44,726 bases of DNA from Deltaproteobacteria bacterium UBA5205 (GTDB lineage Bacteria > Desulfobacterota > Syntrophorhabdia > Syntrophorhabdales > Syntrophorhabdaceae), in assembly GCA_002412715.1 (NCBI GenBank), contig DHVP01000033.1:1-44726 (forward strand). The letters are read 5' to 3'. The translations under genes and the position numbers were made by a program. This document shows, one piece after another, positions 1 through 7,553 of the stretch. How positions within the stretch are numbered: the stretch's first letter is position 1; every line of letters begins with the position of its first letter. Under the pieces are notes generated by a model, which saw only the letters and a list, made by a program, of their open reading frames with translations, was not told the origin of the DNA and searched no databases.

Positions 1-221
1 TTCGTCCGGGCGACCGCATCTACATGTACACCGACGGCCTGATCGAAGATTTCAACCAAAACGGCATGTCCCGCGATGTCGGGTTGAACCGCCTGGCCGC
101 CACCTGCCAGATGTATCACGACACCCCCTTGGAGACAGCCGCCACGGCAATTCATGCCGCGTTGTCCGATCCGGAAAAGCACCGGGGTGACGACACAATC
201 CTTTTGGCCGTCGAGGTCTGA
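1..221 (+). CDS. SpoIIE/PP2C-type serine phosphatase, C-terminal fragment
   Basis: The frame is open from the window edge (first full codon at position 3), so the gene is 5'-truncated. The visible tail has the two closing motifs of PP2C-like SpoIIE/RsbU phosphatase domains: a GD-x-I-Y-M-Y-T-D-G-L-I-E block near the edge and a terminal D-D-T-I-L-L-A-V block. In this family the Asp residues bind the metal ions used to dephosphorylate an anti-sigma-factor antagonist. The next gene, one base downstream, encodes an anti-sigma-type ATPase, so the two probably form a partner-switching pair. The N-terminal sensor part is outside the window. Family assignment is good; the signal sensed is unknown. Confidence 0.85.
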   Translation, partial: RPGDRIYMYTDGLIEDFNQNGMSRDVGLNRLAATCQMYHDTPLETAATAIHAALSDPEKHRGDDTILLAVEV

Positions 222-222
222 G

Positions 223-633
223 ATGTTTAACCTCCAGCCCGCAGAGCACGGTTTCTCCGCCCTGATGAATACGGATCTGGCCAATGTGGACCTGTGCGTT
301 GCGCAAATTTCTCTTTTCCTGGAAAAAGAGGCGCTGAGCCAACACGCCTTTGCGTTGACCCTGCTGGCCAGGGAGGCGCTGAACAACGCCATGGTTCACG
401 GCAACAAGCTTGATGCGCGCAAGAATATCCGCTTTGACTTCCACCGGTTCGGCAACCGCTTTGATCTGACCGTAGAGGACCAGGGACCGGGATTCGACTG
501 GAACCGACACCTCGGCACCACAAGCCAGGCGCATGACGTCAGCGGACGAGGCCATGAGATTTACCGCCATTATGCCCGTCGGGTCCGCTATGCGGACCCG
601 GGCAACAAGATCACCCTGGAATACGAAGGCTGA
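223..633 (+). CDS. Anti-sigma regulatory factor-like ATPase (RsbW/HATPase_c_2 type)
   Basis: A 136-residue single-domain GHKL ATPase. I chose the ATG at 223, one base after the phosphatase stop, because the open frame upstream of it lies inside the phosphatase gene. Motifs: an N box E-A-L-N-N-A-M-V-H-G-N (about residues 50-60), a G1 box D-Q-G-P-G-F-D (about 89-95), and a shortened G2-like S-G-R-G near 109. The family binds ATP and acts as a protein kinase on STAS-domain antagonists, or sequesters sigma factors. The residues after G2 (H-E-I-Y rather than the usual hydrophobic L-x-L-I) are atypical. Its place directly after a SpoIIE-type phosphatase supports partner switching; no STAS protein or sigma factor is visible here. 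Confidence 0.85.
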   Translation: MFNLQPAEHGFSALMNTDLANVDLCVAQISLFLEKEALSQHAFALTLLAREALNNAMVHGNKLDARKNIRFDFHRFGNRFDLTVEDQGPGFDWNRHLGTTSQAHDVSGRGHEIYRHYARRVRYADPGNKITLEYEG

Positions 634-635
634 TC

Positions 636-1028
636 ATGCACAAAATACAAGTCAAAACATCCACGCGCGAGGCCATGCTCGACGTCACTTCGCAGCTGAT
701 GGACGCCGTTCGCCTCAGCGGCGTTCAGTCCGGAGTCGTCCTGGTCTTCACGCCGCACACCACTACGGGGCTGACCATCAACGAAGGGGCGGACCCCGAC
801 GTATGCCGGGACATCCTGGCCCATCTGCGCCGCATGGTTCCCCGCGACGCCGGCTTCCTGCACGCGGAAGGAAACTCGGATGCCCACATCAAAGCGTCCA
901 TCTTCGGCTCATCCGTCCAGATCATCATTGATAACGGCCAGCTCCAGCTCGGCACCTGGCAGCGCGTCTTTCTCGGAGAATTCGACGGCCCCCGGACCAG
1001 AACGCTGTGGATCACCTTTCTGTCGTAA
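636..1028 (+). CDS. YjbQ family protein (secondary thiamine-phosphate synthase-like)
   Basis: A 130-residue protein starting at the ATG two bases after the previous stop. It carries the YjbQ/UPF0047 signatures in order: H-T-T-T-G-L-T-I-N-E-G-A-D-P-D (residues 41-55), H-A-E-G-N-S-D-A-H-I-K (76-86), and L-G-T-W-Q followed by E-F-D-G-P-R (105-120). The clustered His, Glu and Asp residues are the presumed active site of these small trimeric proteins. Weak thiamine-phosphate synthase activity is described for the family, but its main physiological role is unsettled. Length matches the family. It converges on gpsA with only a three-base gap and no obvious terminator between them. Confidence 0.9.
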   Translation: MHKIQVKTSTREAMLDVTSQLMDAVRLSGVQSGVVLVFTPHTTTGLTINEGADPDVCRDILAHLRRMVPRDAGFLHAEGNSDAHIKASIFGSSVQIIIDNGQLQLGTWQRVFLGEFDGPRTRTLWITFLS

Positions 1029-1031
1029 CGG

Positions 1032-2024
1032 CTATTCTCCACGCAGAGGTCTGGTCATCAGTTCGCGCACGGCAACGGCGGGGTCCTTGCCTTCAAAGAG
1101 CACGGCGTGGACCTGACTGGTGATGGGCAGATCCAATCCCCTGCCCTGTCCCAACTGGTAAACGGCCCGGGTTGTCTTCACGCCCTCGGCCACATTGTGC
1201 ATGCCGGACAATATTTCATCCAACGCACGGCCGCGACCTATGGCCAGCCCCACCCGTCTGTTGCGACTCTGATCCCCGGTGCAGGTCAGCACCAGATCGC
1301 CCATGCCCGACAACCCCATGAACGTTGCCGGACTGGCGCCCATGGCCACACCCAGGCGGGACATTTCGGACAGTCCGCGGGTGATCAGCGCGGCGCGGGC
1401 GTTTTCGCCAAACCCCAACCCGTCGGAAATCCCCGAAGCAATGGCCATGATGTTCTTGACCGCCCCGCCCAGCTCCACCCCCGTAACGTCCGGGTTGACG
1501 TAGACCCGAAAGGTTTCGGTGGAAAAAAGGGCCTGCACAAAGTCCGCGACATCAGCGTCGGCGCACCCCAAAGCAACGGCTGTCGGCTGCCTGTCCACCA
1601 CTTCGGAAGCGAATGATGGTCCGGACAGCATGGCATAACGGGGATTGAGCCCTGACAATTCCTCTTCGACCACCTGGCGCATGGTCCGAAACGTGCCCAG
1701 TTCCACCCCCTTGCTGGCGCATACCATTGCGATACTGTCCGGAAAAACATGCCGCAAACCGCGCAAACAGCTCGCCAACTGCTGGCACGGCACGGCCAGC
1801 AGTACGCAGCGCGCGCCTTCCAGGGCTCGACCGACATCGGCATCAGCCCTCAAACTTGGACTCAGCGCCCGGCCCGGCAGATACCTCGCATTGAAGCCCG
1901 CTTCGTTGATTTCACGAACCACATCGGCCCGTCTGGCCCATAACCGGACATCTTCCCCTTTTTCCGCCAGGAGATTGGCCAGAGCAGTGCCCCAGCTCCC
2001 CGCGCCCAATACCGCAATCCGCAC
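1032..2024 (-). CDS. gpsA: NAD(P)H-dependent glycerol-3-phosphate dehydrogenase
   Basis: A 330-residue enzyme that reduces dihydroxyacetone phosphate to sn-glycerol 3-phosphate for phospholipid synthesis. The N-terminus has the dinucleotide-binding G-A-G-S-W-G (residues 7-12). The C-terminal half carries G-G-A-V-K-N-I-M-A-I-A-S-G with the catalytic Lys, then G-F-G-E-N-A-R-A and the G-L-S-G-M-G-D-L block. The frame can be extended to a TTG at 2036, but a GGAGG ribosome site (2030-2034) sits five bases before the GTG at 2022-2024, and that start gives the family's usual M-R-I-A-V-L-G opening. It is divergent from ahbB; the intergenic stretch is a likely promoter region for both. Confidence 0.95.
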   Translation of the reverse strand: MRIAVLGAGSWGTALANLLAEKGEDVRLWARRADVVREINEAGFNARYLPGRALSPSLRADADVGRALEGARCVLLAVPCQQLASCLRGLRHVFPDSIAMVCASKGVELGTFRTMRQVVEEELSGLNPRYAMLSGPSFASEVVDRQPTAVALGCADADVADFVQALFSTETFRVYVNPDVTGVELGGAVKNIMAIASGISDGLGFGENARAALITRGLSEMSRLGVAMGASPATFMGLSGMGDLVLTCTGDQSRNRRVGLAIGRGRALDEILSGMHNVAEGVKTTRAVYQLGQGRGLDLPITSQVHAVLFEGKDPAVAVRELMTRPLRGE

Positions 2025-2168
2025 AGCGACCTCCAAAATAGCCTAAAAAATCGAGTATTGAAGATAGACTTTGATCTGTAAAGCCTCCTATTGCCAGCAA
2101 ATACCGAAAGGGGTAAGGACCGGGCTCGAAACAAACCCGGATTTTCCGGCCGCAAGCGAGGTTTTTCC

Positions 2169-2639
2169 GTGGATTTTACTCAAACAGAACGAGACATTCT
2201 GCGTATCGTCCAGGGCACCCTGCCCGACAGCGCAACGCCCTTCGCCGATATCGCAGCCCAGACGGGTTCCTCCGAAGACGAAGTCCTGGCCCTGCTCCGC
2301 AAGCTCAAGGAAGGCGGACAGATCAGACGGTTCGGAGCCACCTTGCGTCACCAGCAGGCCGGATACGGCTTCAACGCCATGGTTGCCTGGTATGTCGAAG
2401 AAGGCTTTGATGTGGACCAGATCGGCAGGACAATGGCCAAACGCCCGGAGATTTCCCACTGCTACCTGCGCCGCAACTGCATGGACTGGCCCTACAATGT
2501 TTACACCATGATCCATGGCAAAAGCCGTGACGATTGCATGCAGGTTGTGGACGAGCTGTGCAGGGAAACGGGCGTGACCCAGTACGACATGCTGTTCAGC
2601 CACAAGGAACTGAAAAAAACTTCCATGGAATATTTTTAG
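2169..2639 (+). CDS. ahbB: Siroheme decarboxylase beta-like subunit (AsnC/Lrp fold)
   Basis: A 156-residue protein with an N-terminal winged helix and a C-terminal AsnC/Lrp-type domain. The middle motif R-R-F-G-A-T-L-R-H-Q-x-A-G-Y-G-F-N-A-M-V is characteristic of AhbB/NirDL-type siroheme decarboxylases rather than DNA-binding Lrp regulators. AhbA and AhbB together decarboxylate siroheme to didecarboxysiroheme in the alternative heme pathway of sulfate reducers and archaea. Its neighbour hemL makes 5-aminolevulinate for the same tetrapyrrole pathway. The start is the GTG at 2169, with GAGG at 2158-2161 seven bases upstream; a longer frame from 2091 lacks a ribosome site. No ahbA partner is in the window. 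Confidence 0.8.
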   Translation: MDFTQTERDILRIVQGTLPDSATPFADIAAQTGSSEDEVLALLRKLKEGGQIRRFGATLRHQQAGYGFNAMVAWYVEEGFDVDQIGRTMAKRPEISHCYLRRNCMDWPYNVYTMIHGKSRDDCMQVVDELCRETGVTQYDMLFSHKELKKTSMEYF

Positions 2640-2649
2640 GAGCCCAGCC

Positions 2650-3942
2650 ATGACCATATCCCAGGAGCTTTTCCGGAAAGCCGCCACCCTCATTCCCGGC
2701 GGCGTCAACAGCCCGGTCCGGGCCTGCAAAAGCGTTCAGTGCGACCCGTTGTTCATAGCCAAGGCCTCAGGCAGCACCCTGACCACCGAAGACGGCAAGA
2801 CCCTCATCGACTATGTCATGTCCTGGGGTCCCATGCTGCTGGGACACAATCATCCGGGCGTGGCCCGGGCTATCGCAGCCGCAGCAGCCAACGGCACCAG
2901 TTTTGGTGCCCCCTGCCGTCTGGAAGTCGAACTGGCGCAAGCCGTGGTTGACGCGGTTCCGGGCATTGAGATGGTCCGCATGGTCAGCTCCGGCACAGAG
3001 GCAACCATGAGCGCCCTGCGTCTGGCCCGAGGATATACCGGCCGAAATGGTGTGATAAAATTTCACGGCGGGTATCATGGTCATGCCGACGCCTTCCTGG
3101 CCAGCGCCGGGTCGGGCGTGGCCACTCAGTCCATCCCGGGCACGCCGGGAGTGCCTCAGGATGTGGTCAAACACACCCTGCTGGCTCATTACAACGACCT
3201 GGATGCGGTGAAAGCGCTGTTTGAAGCCCATGGCGACGACATCGCCGCGGTCATTGTCGAGCCCGTGGCCGGAAATATGGGCCTGGTGCTGCCCCAACCC
3301 GGTTTTCTCGAAGGTCTGCGGGATCTGACCCGGAAATATGGGGCCGTATTGATTTTCGACGAGGTCATCACCGGTTTTCGGGTTGATTTCGGAGGGGCCC
3401 AGCATATCTATGGGGTCGATCCCGATATAACCTGTCTCGGCAAGATAATCGGGGGCGGTTTTCCCATCGGTGCATTCGGCGGGAAGAGGCATATCATGGA
3501 CCGTCTTGCTCCGCTCGGCGATGTCTACCAGGCCGGGACCCTTTCGGGAAACCCGGTGGCGGTGCGGGCGGGCCTCTATGTGCTCGATTTTCTCAGGCAG
3601 AATGTCGATACGGTTTATGCCCGGCTTAAGGAAACCGTTGAGACGCTGGCGAACCGGATCGCGCCCATAGCTACCCGCTATGAAATCCCCTACCGGGTAA
3701 ATTCTCTGACGGGCATGTTCACGGGGTTTTTTTCCGAAGCGCCGGTAACGGGCTACGATGCGGCAGCGGCATCCGACAGAGACCTCTACGAGAAATTTTT
3801 CAAGGCCATGCTGGAGGAGGGGATCTTTTTTGCCCCCAGCCAGTTCGAGGCGTCCTTCGTCACGCTCACGCTGGATCAGACGGAAATAGAACGAACCGTT
3901 GCAGCCTGCGAAAGAGTGTTTCGCGGCATTCGGTCCATATAA
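2650..3942 (+). CDS. hemL: Glutamate-1-semialdehyde 2,1-aminomutase
   Basis: A 430-residue class III aminotransferase that converts glutamate-1-semialdehyde to 5-aminolevulinate, the C5 route to tetrapyrroles. Visible motifs are the N-terminal P-G-G-V-N-S-P-V-R-A (about 16-25), the S-S-G-T-E-A-T-M cofactor-phosphate loop (113-120), D237 in I-F-D-E-V, and the PLP-binding Lys265 in C-L-G-K-I-I-G-G-G. Length is normal. It follows ahbB by ten bases with an AGGAG ribosome site. Arginine codons change within the gene: roughly the first 13 are all CGN, while AGG/AGA appear repeatedly from about 3484 on, as in alr and the following genes. The protein itself looks intact. Confidence 0.95.
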   Translation: MTISQELFRKAATLIPGGVNSPVRACKSVQCDPLFIAKASGSTLTTEDGKTLIDYVMSWGPMLLGHNHPGVARAIAAAAANGTSFGAPCRLEVELAQAVVDAVPGIEMVRMVSSGTEATMSALRLARGYTGRNGVIKFHGGYHGHADAFLASAGSGVATQSIPGTPGVPQDVVKHTLLAHYNDLDAVKALFEAHGDDIAAVIVEPVAGNMGLVLPQPGFLEGLRDLTRKYGAVLIFDEVITGFRVDFGGAQHIYGVDPDITCLGKIIGGGFPIGAFGGKRHIMDRLAPLGDVYQAGTLSGNPVAVRAGLYVLDFLRQNVDTVYARLKETVETLANRIAPIATRYEIPYRVNSLTGMFTGFFSEAPVTGYDAAAASDRDLYEKFFKAMLEEGIFFAPSQFEASFVTLTLDQTEIERTVAACERVFRGIRSI

Positions 3943-3958
3943 ATAAAGGAGGCGTTTC

Positions 3959-5083
3959 ATGTCGAACACTCCGAGGGCGGTCGCCTATATTGACCTTGGC
4001 GCCCTCGAGGAAAATTGCCGGTCTATCAGGCGGCACTTAAGCCCCGGCGCCGGGCTTCTGGGCGTCGTGAAGGCCGACGCATATGGCCATGGGGCCATTG
4101 AGGTCTCGAGGAAACTGGAATCCATCGGCATCGATTACCTTGGCGTGGCAACGATCGATGAGAGTGTGGATCTCAGAAAGGGAGGTATCAGGACGCCCCT
4201 GTTGATCATGAGCGGCCTCTTTTCCTGGGATGAGATCGAGCCTGTCGTTCGTTACGACCTTACCCCGGTTGTACATGATGAGGCGCTTCTTGCCCGGTTC
4301 GTGGCCTGGTCAAAAGGTCTCATAAGACCTGTAAAGGTGCACGTCAAGTTTGACACGGGCATGGGCAGGCTCGGCTTTAAACCACAGGAGGCGGAAACAA
4401 TCGCCGGAATCCTCAAGGGAGCACCGGGGCTGCAGCCTGAAGGTATCATGACCCACTTTCCCGCATCGGAGGTGCGCGATGAATATGGCCTTGGCCAGAT
4501 AAAGACTTTCCGGAAGGTGGTCGACACCTTTAAAGCGGCCGGTTTCAACCCCCCATACGTGCATATGAGCAGCAGCGGGGCCATCGTCAATTATCCCGAG
4601 GCCCATTTTTCACTGGTGCGGGCGGGTATCAGCCTCTACGGCTCTCATCCGTCCCGGGCCCTTGAAGAGTCCCTCCCGCTGAGGCAGGTGATGAAGATCG
4701 TGGCCCGAATCGCTTTTTGCCGGGAATTCCCTGCCGGTGTGGCCTTGAGTTACGGCGGAACGTTTACCACAGACAAAGATACAAAGATCGCGTACATACC
4801 GGTGGGCTATTCCGACGGATATCCCAGGTCACTGTCCAACAAAGGCGTGGTACTGATTAACGATAGAAGATGCAGCATTGTCGGAAGGGTATGCATGGAC
4901 TGGATCCTCGCCGACGTGACCGGCCTTGACGGTGTTGAAAGCGGCGACGAGGCGGTATTGCTCGGCGAAGGCCGCGGGGAAGGGGTGCGGGTTTCCGCCA
5001 ACGAGATGGCCGAGTATGCGGGGACGATCCCCTACGAGATATTGTGCAAGATTTCCAGGAGAGTTGTGAGGACCTATGTTTAG
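3959..5083 (+). CDS. alr: Alanine racemase
   Basis: A 374-residue PLP enzyme interconverting L- and D-alanine for peptidoglycan. Lys38 in V-V-K-A-D-A-Y-G-H-G is the cofactor Lys. The second catalytic base, Tyr, is in the L-S-Y-G-G-T-F segment, followed by I-P-V-G-Y-S-D-G-Y-P-R and the G-R-V-C-M-D motif typical of the C-terminal beta domain. A strong AGGAGG-type ribosome site precedes the ATG. The gene overlaps mlaE by eight bases, so it heads a translationally coupled alr-mlaE-mlaF-mlaD operon of cell-envelope genes. The gap to hemL is only 16 bases, but see the finding on a possible junction inside hemL. Confidence 0.95.
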   Translation: MSNTPRAVAYIDLGALEENCRSIRRHLSPGAGLLGVVKADAYGHGAIEVSRKLESIGIDYLGVATIDESVDLRKGGIRTPLLIMSGLFSWDEIEPVVRYDLTPVVHDEALLARFVAWSKGLIRPVKVHVKFDTGMGRLGFKPQEAETIAGILKGAPGLQPEGIMTHFPASEVRDEYGLGQIKTFRKVVDTFKAAGFNPPYVHMSSSGAIVNYPEAHFSLVRAGISLYGSHPSRALEESLPLRQVMKIVARIAFCREFPAGVALSYGGTFTTDKDTKIAYIPVGYSDGYPRSLSNKGVVLINDRRCSIVGRVCMDWILADVTGLDGVESGDEAVLLGEGRGEGVRVSANEMAEYAGTIPYEILCKISRRVVRTYV

Positions 5084-5849
5084 GGGGCTCGCGCGAGACT
5101 CTGTCCGACCGTTCCTCGTGGTACTCGATCTTCTTGGCGGCATTGGCACTCTTTTTGCCAGGGCCCTGTATCTGGGTTTTAAAAGGCCCTTCAAGGTAAA
5201 CTATATCTTCAAACAGATGGAATTCATCGGCGTCAACTCGCTCCTCGTCGTTGTCATCACGGGCCTGTTTACCGGGATGGTTCTGGCCCTCCAGTCTTCC
5301 TACGGTTTCAGAAAGTTCGGCGCCGAGGGGGTGGTGGGGGCCATTGTGGCTTTGAGCATGACCCGTGAACTGGGCCCGGTGCTGACAAGCCTCATGGTAA
5401 CGGGACGCGCCGGATCGGCCATGACCGCCGAGCTTGCCACCATGCGGGTCACGGAACAAATCGATGCATTAAGGGTAATGGCCCTCGATCCCGTCAAGTA
5501 CCTCGTCACACCTCGCATGATCGCCTCTTTCCTCATGCTTCCGGTTCTCGCGTCGATCTCGAATTTCGTGGGTATCATCGGCGGATACCTTGTCGGTGTC
5601 AAGCTCCTCGGGATCAATGAAGGGGCTTTTGTCAACAGGATCGAAAAAGTCCTCCAGTTTCAGGACATCTACAACGGTCTCATCAAGGCGGCGGTGTTCG
5701 GCATCATCATGAGCGTGATATGCTGTTACAAGGGATTTAATAGCAGGGGAGGGGCCGAGGGAGTGGGAAAGGCGACAACGGAGGCCGTGGTGGCATCGAG
5801 CCTCACGATCCTTGTCGCGGACTACGTGCTCACGTCCCTCATGTTCTGA
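5076..5849 (+). CDS. mlaE: MlaE-type phospholipid ABC transporter permease
   Basis: A 257-residue polytopic inner-membrane protein of the MlaE/DUF140 family. The hallmark stretch F-T-G-M-V-L-A-L-Q (about 70-78) and the long conserved segment M-T-R-E-L-G-P-V-L-T-S-L-M-V-T-G-R-A-G-S (about 105-124) are present, followed by several hydrophobic helices to the C-terminus. MlaE forms the membrane core of the MlaFEDB complex, which moves phospholipids between the inner and outer membranes to keep outer-membrane asymmetry. The ATG overlaps the end of alr by eight bases, and mlaF starts two bases after its stop. No STAS-domain MlaB is visible in this operon. Confidence 0.95.
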   Translation: MFRGLARDSVRPFLVVLDLLGGIGTLFARALYLGFKRPFKVNYIFKQMEFIGVNSLLVVVITGLFTGMVLALQSSYGFRKFGAEGVVGAIVALSMTRELGPVLTSLMVTGRAGSAMTAELATMRVTEQIDALRVMALDPVKYLVTPRMIASFLMLPVLASISNFVGIIGGYLVGVKLLGINEGAFVNRIEKVLQFQDIYNGLIKAAVFGIIMSVICCYKGFNSRGGAEGVGKATTEAVVASSLTILVADYVLTSLMF

Positions 5850-5851
5850 CA

Positions 5852-6619
5852 ATGGATGCCATTGCCGTTACCATAAGAGATCTTCACAAGAGCTTCGGGT
5901 CCCAGAAGGTCCTCGACGGGATCAATCTGGAGGTGGAGACGGGGAAGATCACCGTTATCATCGGCAAGAGCGGCGGCGGCAAGAGCGTTCTTCTCAAGCA
6001 CATCATCGGCCTTCTCAAGCCCGACAGCGGCGAGATATGGATCGATGGCACCGAGATCACACATCTCAAGGAAAAAGAGCTCAATACGGTGAGAGGGAAG
6101 TTCGGCATGCTTTTCCAGGAGGCGGCTCTCTTCGACTCCATGAACGTCTATGAAAATGTGGCTTTCCCCTTAAGGGAGCACACCCATCTGACGGAAAAAG
6201 AGATAGAACGCATCGTAGTTGAAAGATTGTCGCAGGTTGGGCTTTCCGGTTTTGCTGAAAAGATGCCCGGCGAGTTGTCGGGCGGCATGAAGAAACGGGT
6301 CGGGCTAGCCCGGGCGCTGGTTCTCGATCCCGACATGATCCTCTTCGACGAACCGACGAGTGCTCTCGATCCCATCATATCCCTTACGATCCTCGACCTT
6401 ATCAAGGAAACCCAGCTTAACCTCAGGAAGACATATATCGTCATCAGCCATGACATCCTCGGCATGTTCCGGATCGCCGACAAGGTGGCCATGCTTTATG
6501 ACGGCCGGATCATAGAACACGGGACCCCTCTGGAGATCCGCTCCAGTACACGTGAAGAAACCCGGGAGTTTTTGAATGCGACAAAAATACCTGGCTTCAC
6601 AGGAGGTAATCATGAATAA
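5852..6619 (+). CDS. mlaF: MlaF-type phospholipid ABC transporter ATPase
   Basis: A 255-residue ABC ATPase of the Mla/Ttg2A group. It has Walker A G-K-S-G-G-G-K-S (residues 38-45), the signature L-S-G-G-M-K-K-R-V-G-L-A-R-A, and Walker B M-I-L-F-D-E-P-T-S-A-L-D-P. The signature with M-K-K-R and the A-L-D-P-I ending are typical for MlaF. It should power lipid transfer by MlaE and MlaD at the inner face of the cytoplasmic membrane. The gene lies two bases after mlaE and overlaps mlaD by eight bases; the mlaD ribosome site AGGAGG is inside its last codons. Confidence 0.95.
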   Translation: MDAIAVTIRDLHKSFGSQKVLDGINLEVETGKITVIIGKSGGGKSVLLKHIIGLLKPDSGEIWIDGTEITHLKEKELNTVRGKFGMLFQEAALFDSMNVYENVAFPLREHTHLTEKEIERIVVERLSQVGLSGFAEKMPGELSGGMKKRVGLARALVLDPDMILFDEPTSALDPIISLTILDLIKETQLNLRKTYIVISHDILGMFRIADKVAMLYDGRIIEHGTPLEIRSSTREETREFLNATKIPGFTGGNHE

Positions 6620-7538
6620 AAAAGTGACCCCGGAATTGAAGGTGGGTATTCTCGTCCTTGCGGCAATCCTTGTCCTTCTCTACATGTCCTTCAGGATAGG
6701 AAGCCTCGGAGGGTTTCGGGAACAGGGATATCTTCTGTACGTGACCGTTGAAAATGCCGGAGGTCTTGACCCGCGCACCCCGGTGCAGATCGCCGGTGTC
6801 GAGGTGGGCAAGGTTGACAGGATCAAACTTGAGGGATACAAGGCGCTGATATCGCTCCACATCAGGAAAGGAGTACCCGTTCCGGCCGACAGCAAGGTAA
6901 GTATCAAGACCCAGGGCGTTCTCGGCGACAAGTATATCGAGATCATTCCGGGGAAGGCCGCGCAGTACCTTGCCGCGGGCGACCGGATACAGGATGTGGT
7001 AACGCCGCCGGACCTCAACCAGGTGTTTGCCGAGGTCGGCACGGCCGCCAAAAATTTCGGCGATACCATGAAGGATTTCAAGGGGTTCCTGGGCGAACCG
7101 GAAAAAGAGGCCATCAAGAAAAGCCTTGCCAATATTGAGGTGGTCAGCAATGATTTCAAAAAGATCTCAAGCGATATAGAGAAGGGCAAAGGTACGCTGG
7201 GAAAACTGGTAAAGGATGATACTCTGTACAACGACGCCAGGGAAACGGTGTCGTCATTGAAGGCCGTCTCGAAAGACATCGAACAGGGCAAAGGCACCCT
7301 CGGCAAGCTGGCGAAGGATGAGGCGCTCTATGATGAAACGAAAGAGGCCGTAGCGGGTATCAAGGAGCTTACCGACGGTCTCAAGAAGGGAGAGGGTACG
7401 CTGGGTAAGCTGGCAAAGGATGACAGTCTGTACAACGAAACCGAAAAAGCGATGAAGAAGGTCCAGAAGGGCGCCGAAGGCCTGCAGGAGATGACCCCGG
7501 TGACCGTGCTCGGGACAATATTCGGGATATTTTTTTAG
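6612..7538 (+). CDS. mlaD: MlaD-type MCE domain protein with tandem C-terminal repeats
   Basis: A 308-residue periplasmic lipid-binding protein anchored by one N-terminal membrane helix (about 11-27). An MCE domain follows (about 40-125), with A-G-V-E-V-G-K-V and Q-G-V-L-G-D-K-Y-I-E. The start at 6612 is set by an AGGAGG four to eleven bases upstream; the frame is open to 6576 but that part lies inside mlaF. Beyond the MCE domain the chain carries three near-identical repeats of the form K-G-x-G-T-L-G-K-L-x-K-D-x-x-L-Y at about 191-206, 226-241 and 259-274, in a predicted helical tail ending in a hydrophobic G-T-I-F-G-I-F-F. It receives or delivers lipid for MlaE/MlaF. Confidence 0.92.
   Translation: MNKKVTPELKVGILVLAAILVLLYMSFRIGSLGGFREQGYLLYVTVENAGGLDPRTPVQIAGVEVGKVDRIKLEGYKALISLHIRKGVPVPADSKVSIKTQGVLGDKYIEIIPGKAAQYLAAGDRIQDVVTPPDLNQVFAEVGTAAKNFGDTMKDFKGFLGEPEKEAIKKSLANIEVVSNDFKKISSDIEKGKGTLGKLVKDDTLYNDARETVSSLKAVSKDIEQGKGTLGKLAKDEALYDETKEAVAGIKELTDGLKKGEGTLGKLAKDDSLYNETEKAMKKVQKGAEGLQEMTPVTVLGTIFGIFF
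7182..7444 (+). repeat. Three tandem coding repeats in the mlaD tail
   Basis: Three copies of a G-T-L-G-K-L-containing unit lie at roughly 35- and 33-residue spacing. The DNA copies are diverged at synonymous positions, so the protein, not the DNA, appears to be conserved. This is a coding repeat, not a mobile or structural DNA repeat. Confidence 0.8.
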
Positions 7539-7553
7539 TGTAAGGAAAGTTTT

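Noticed and set aside
2091..2168. Longer N-terminus for the siroheme decarboxylase subunit
   Set aside because: The extra 26 residues are basic and unlike the family, and the GTG at 2169 has a properly spaced GAGG.
2767..3969. A 400-codon open frame antisense to hemL
   Set aside because: It mirrors the codon phase of hemL, has no ribosome site or family motif, and hemL is clearly the real gene.
7182..7444. CRISPR or satellite interpretation of the repeated DNA in mlaD
   Set aside because: Repeats are in frame, diverged at synonymous sites, and encode a clear protein motif; no CRISPR array is present in the window.
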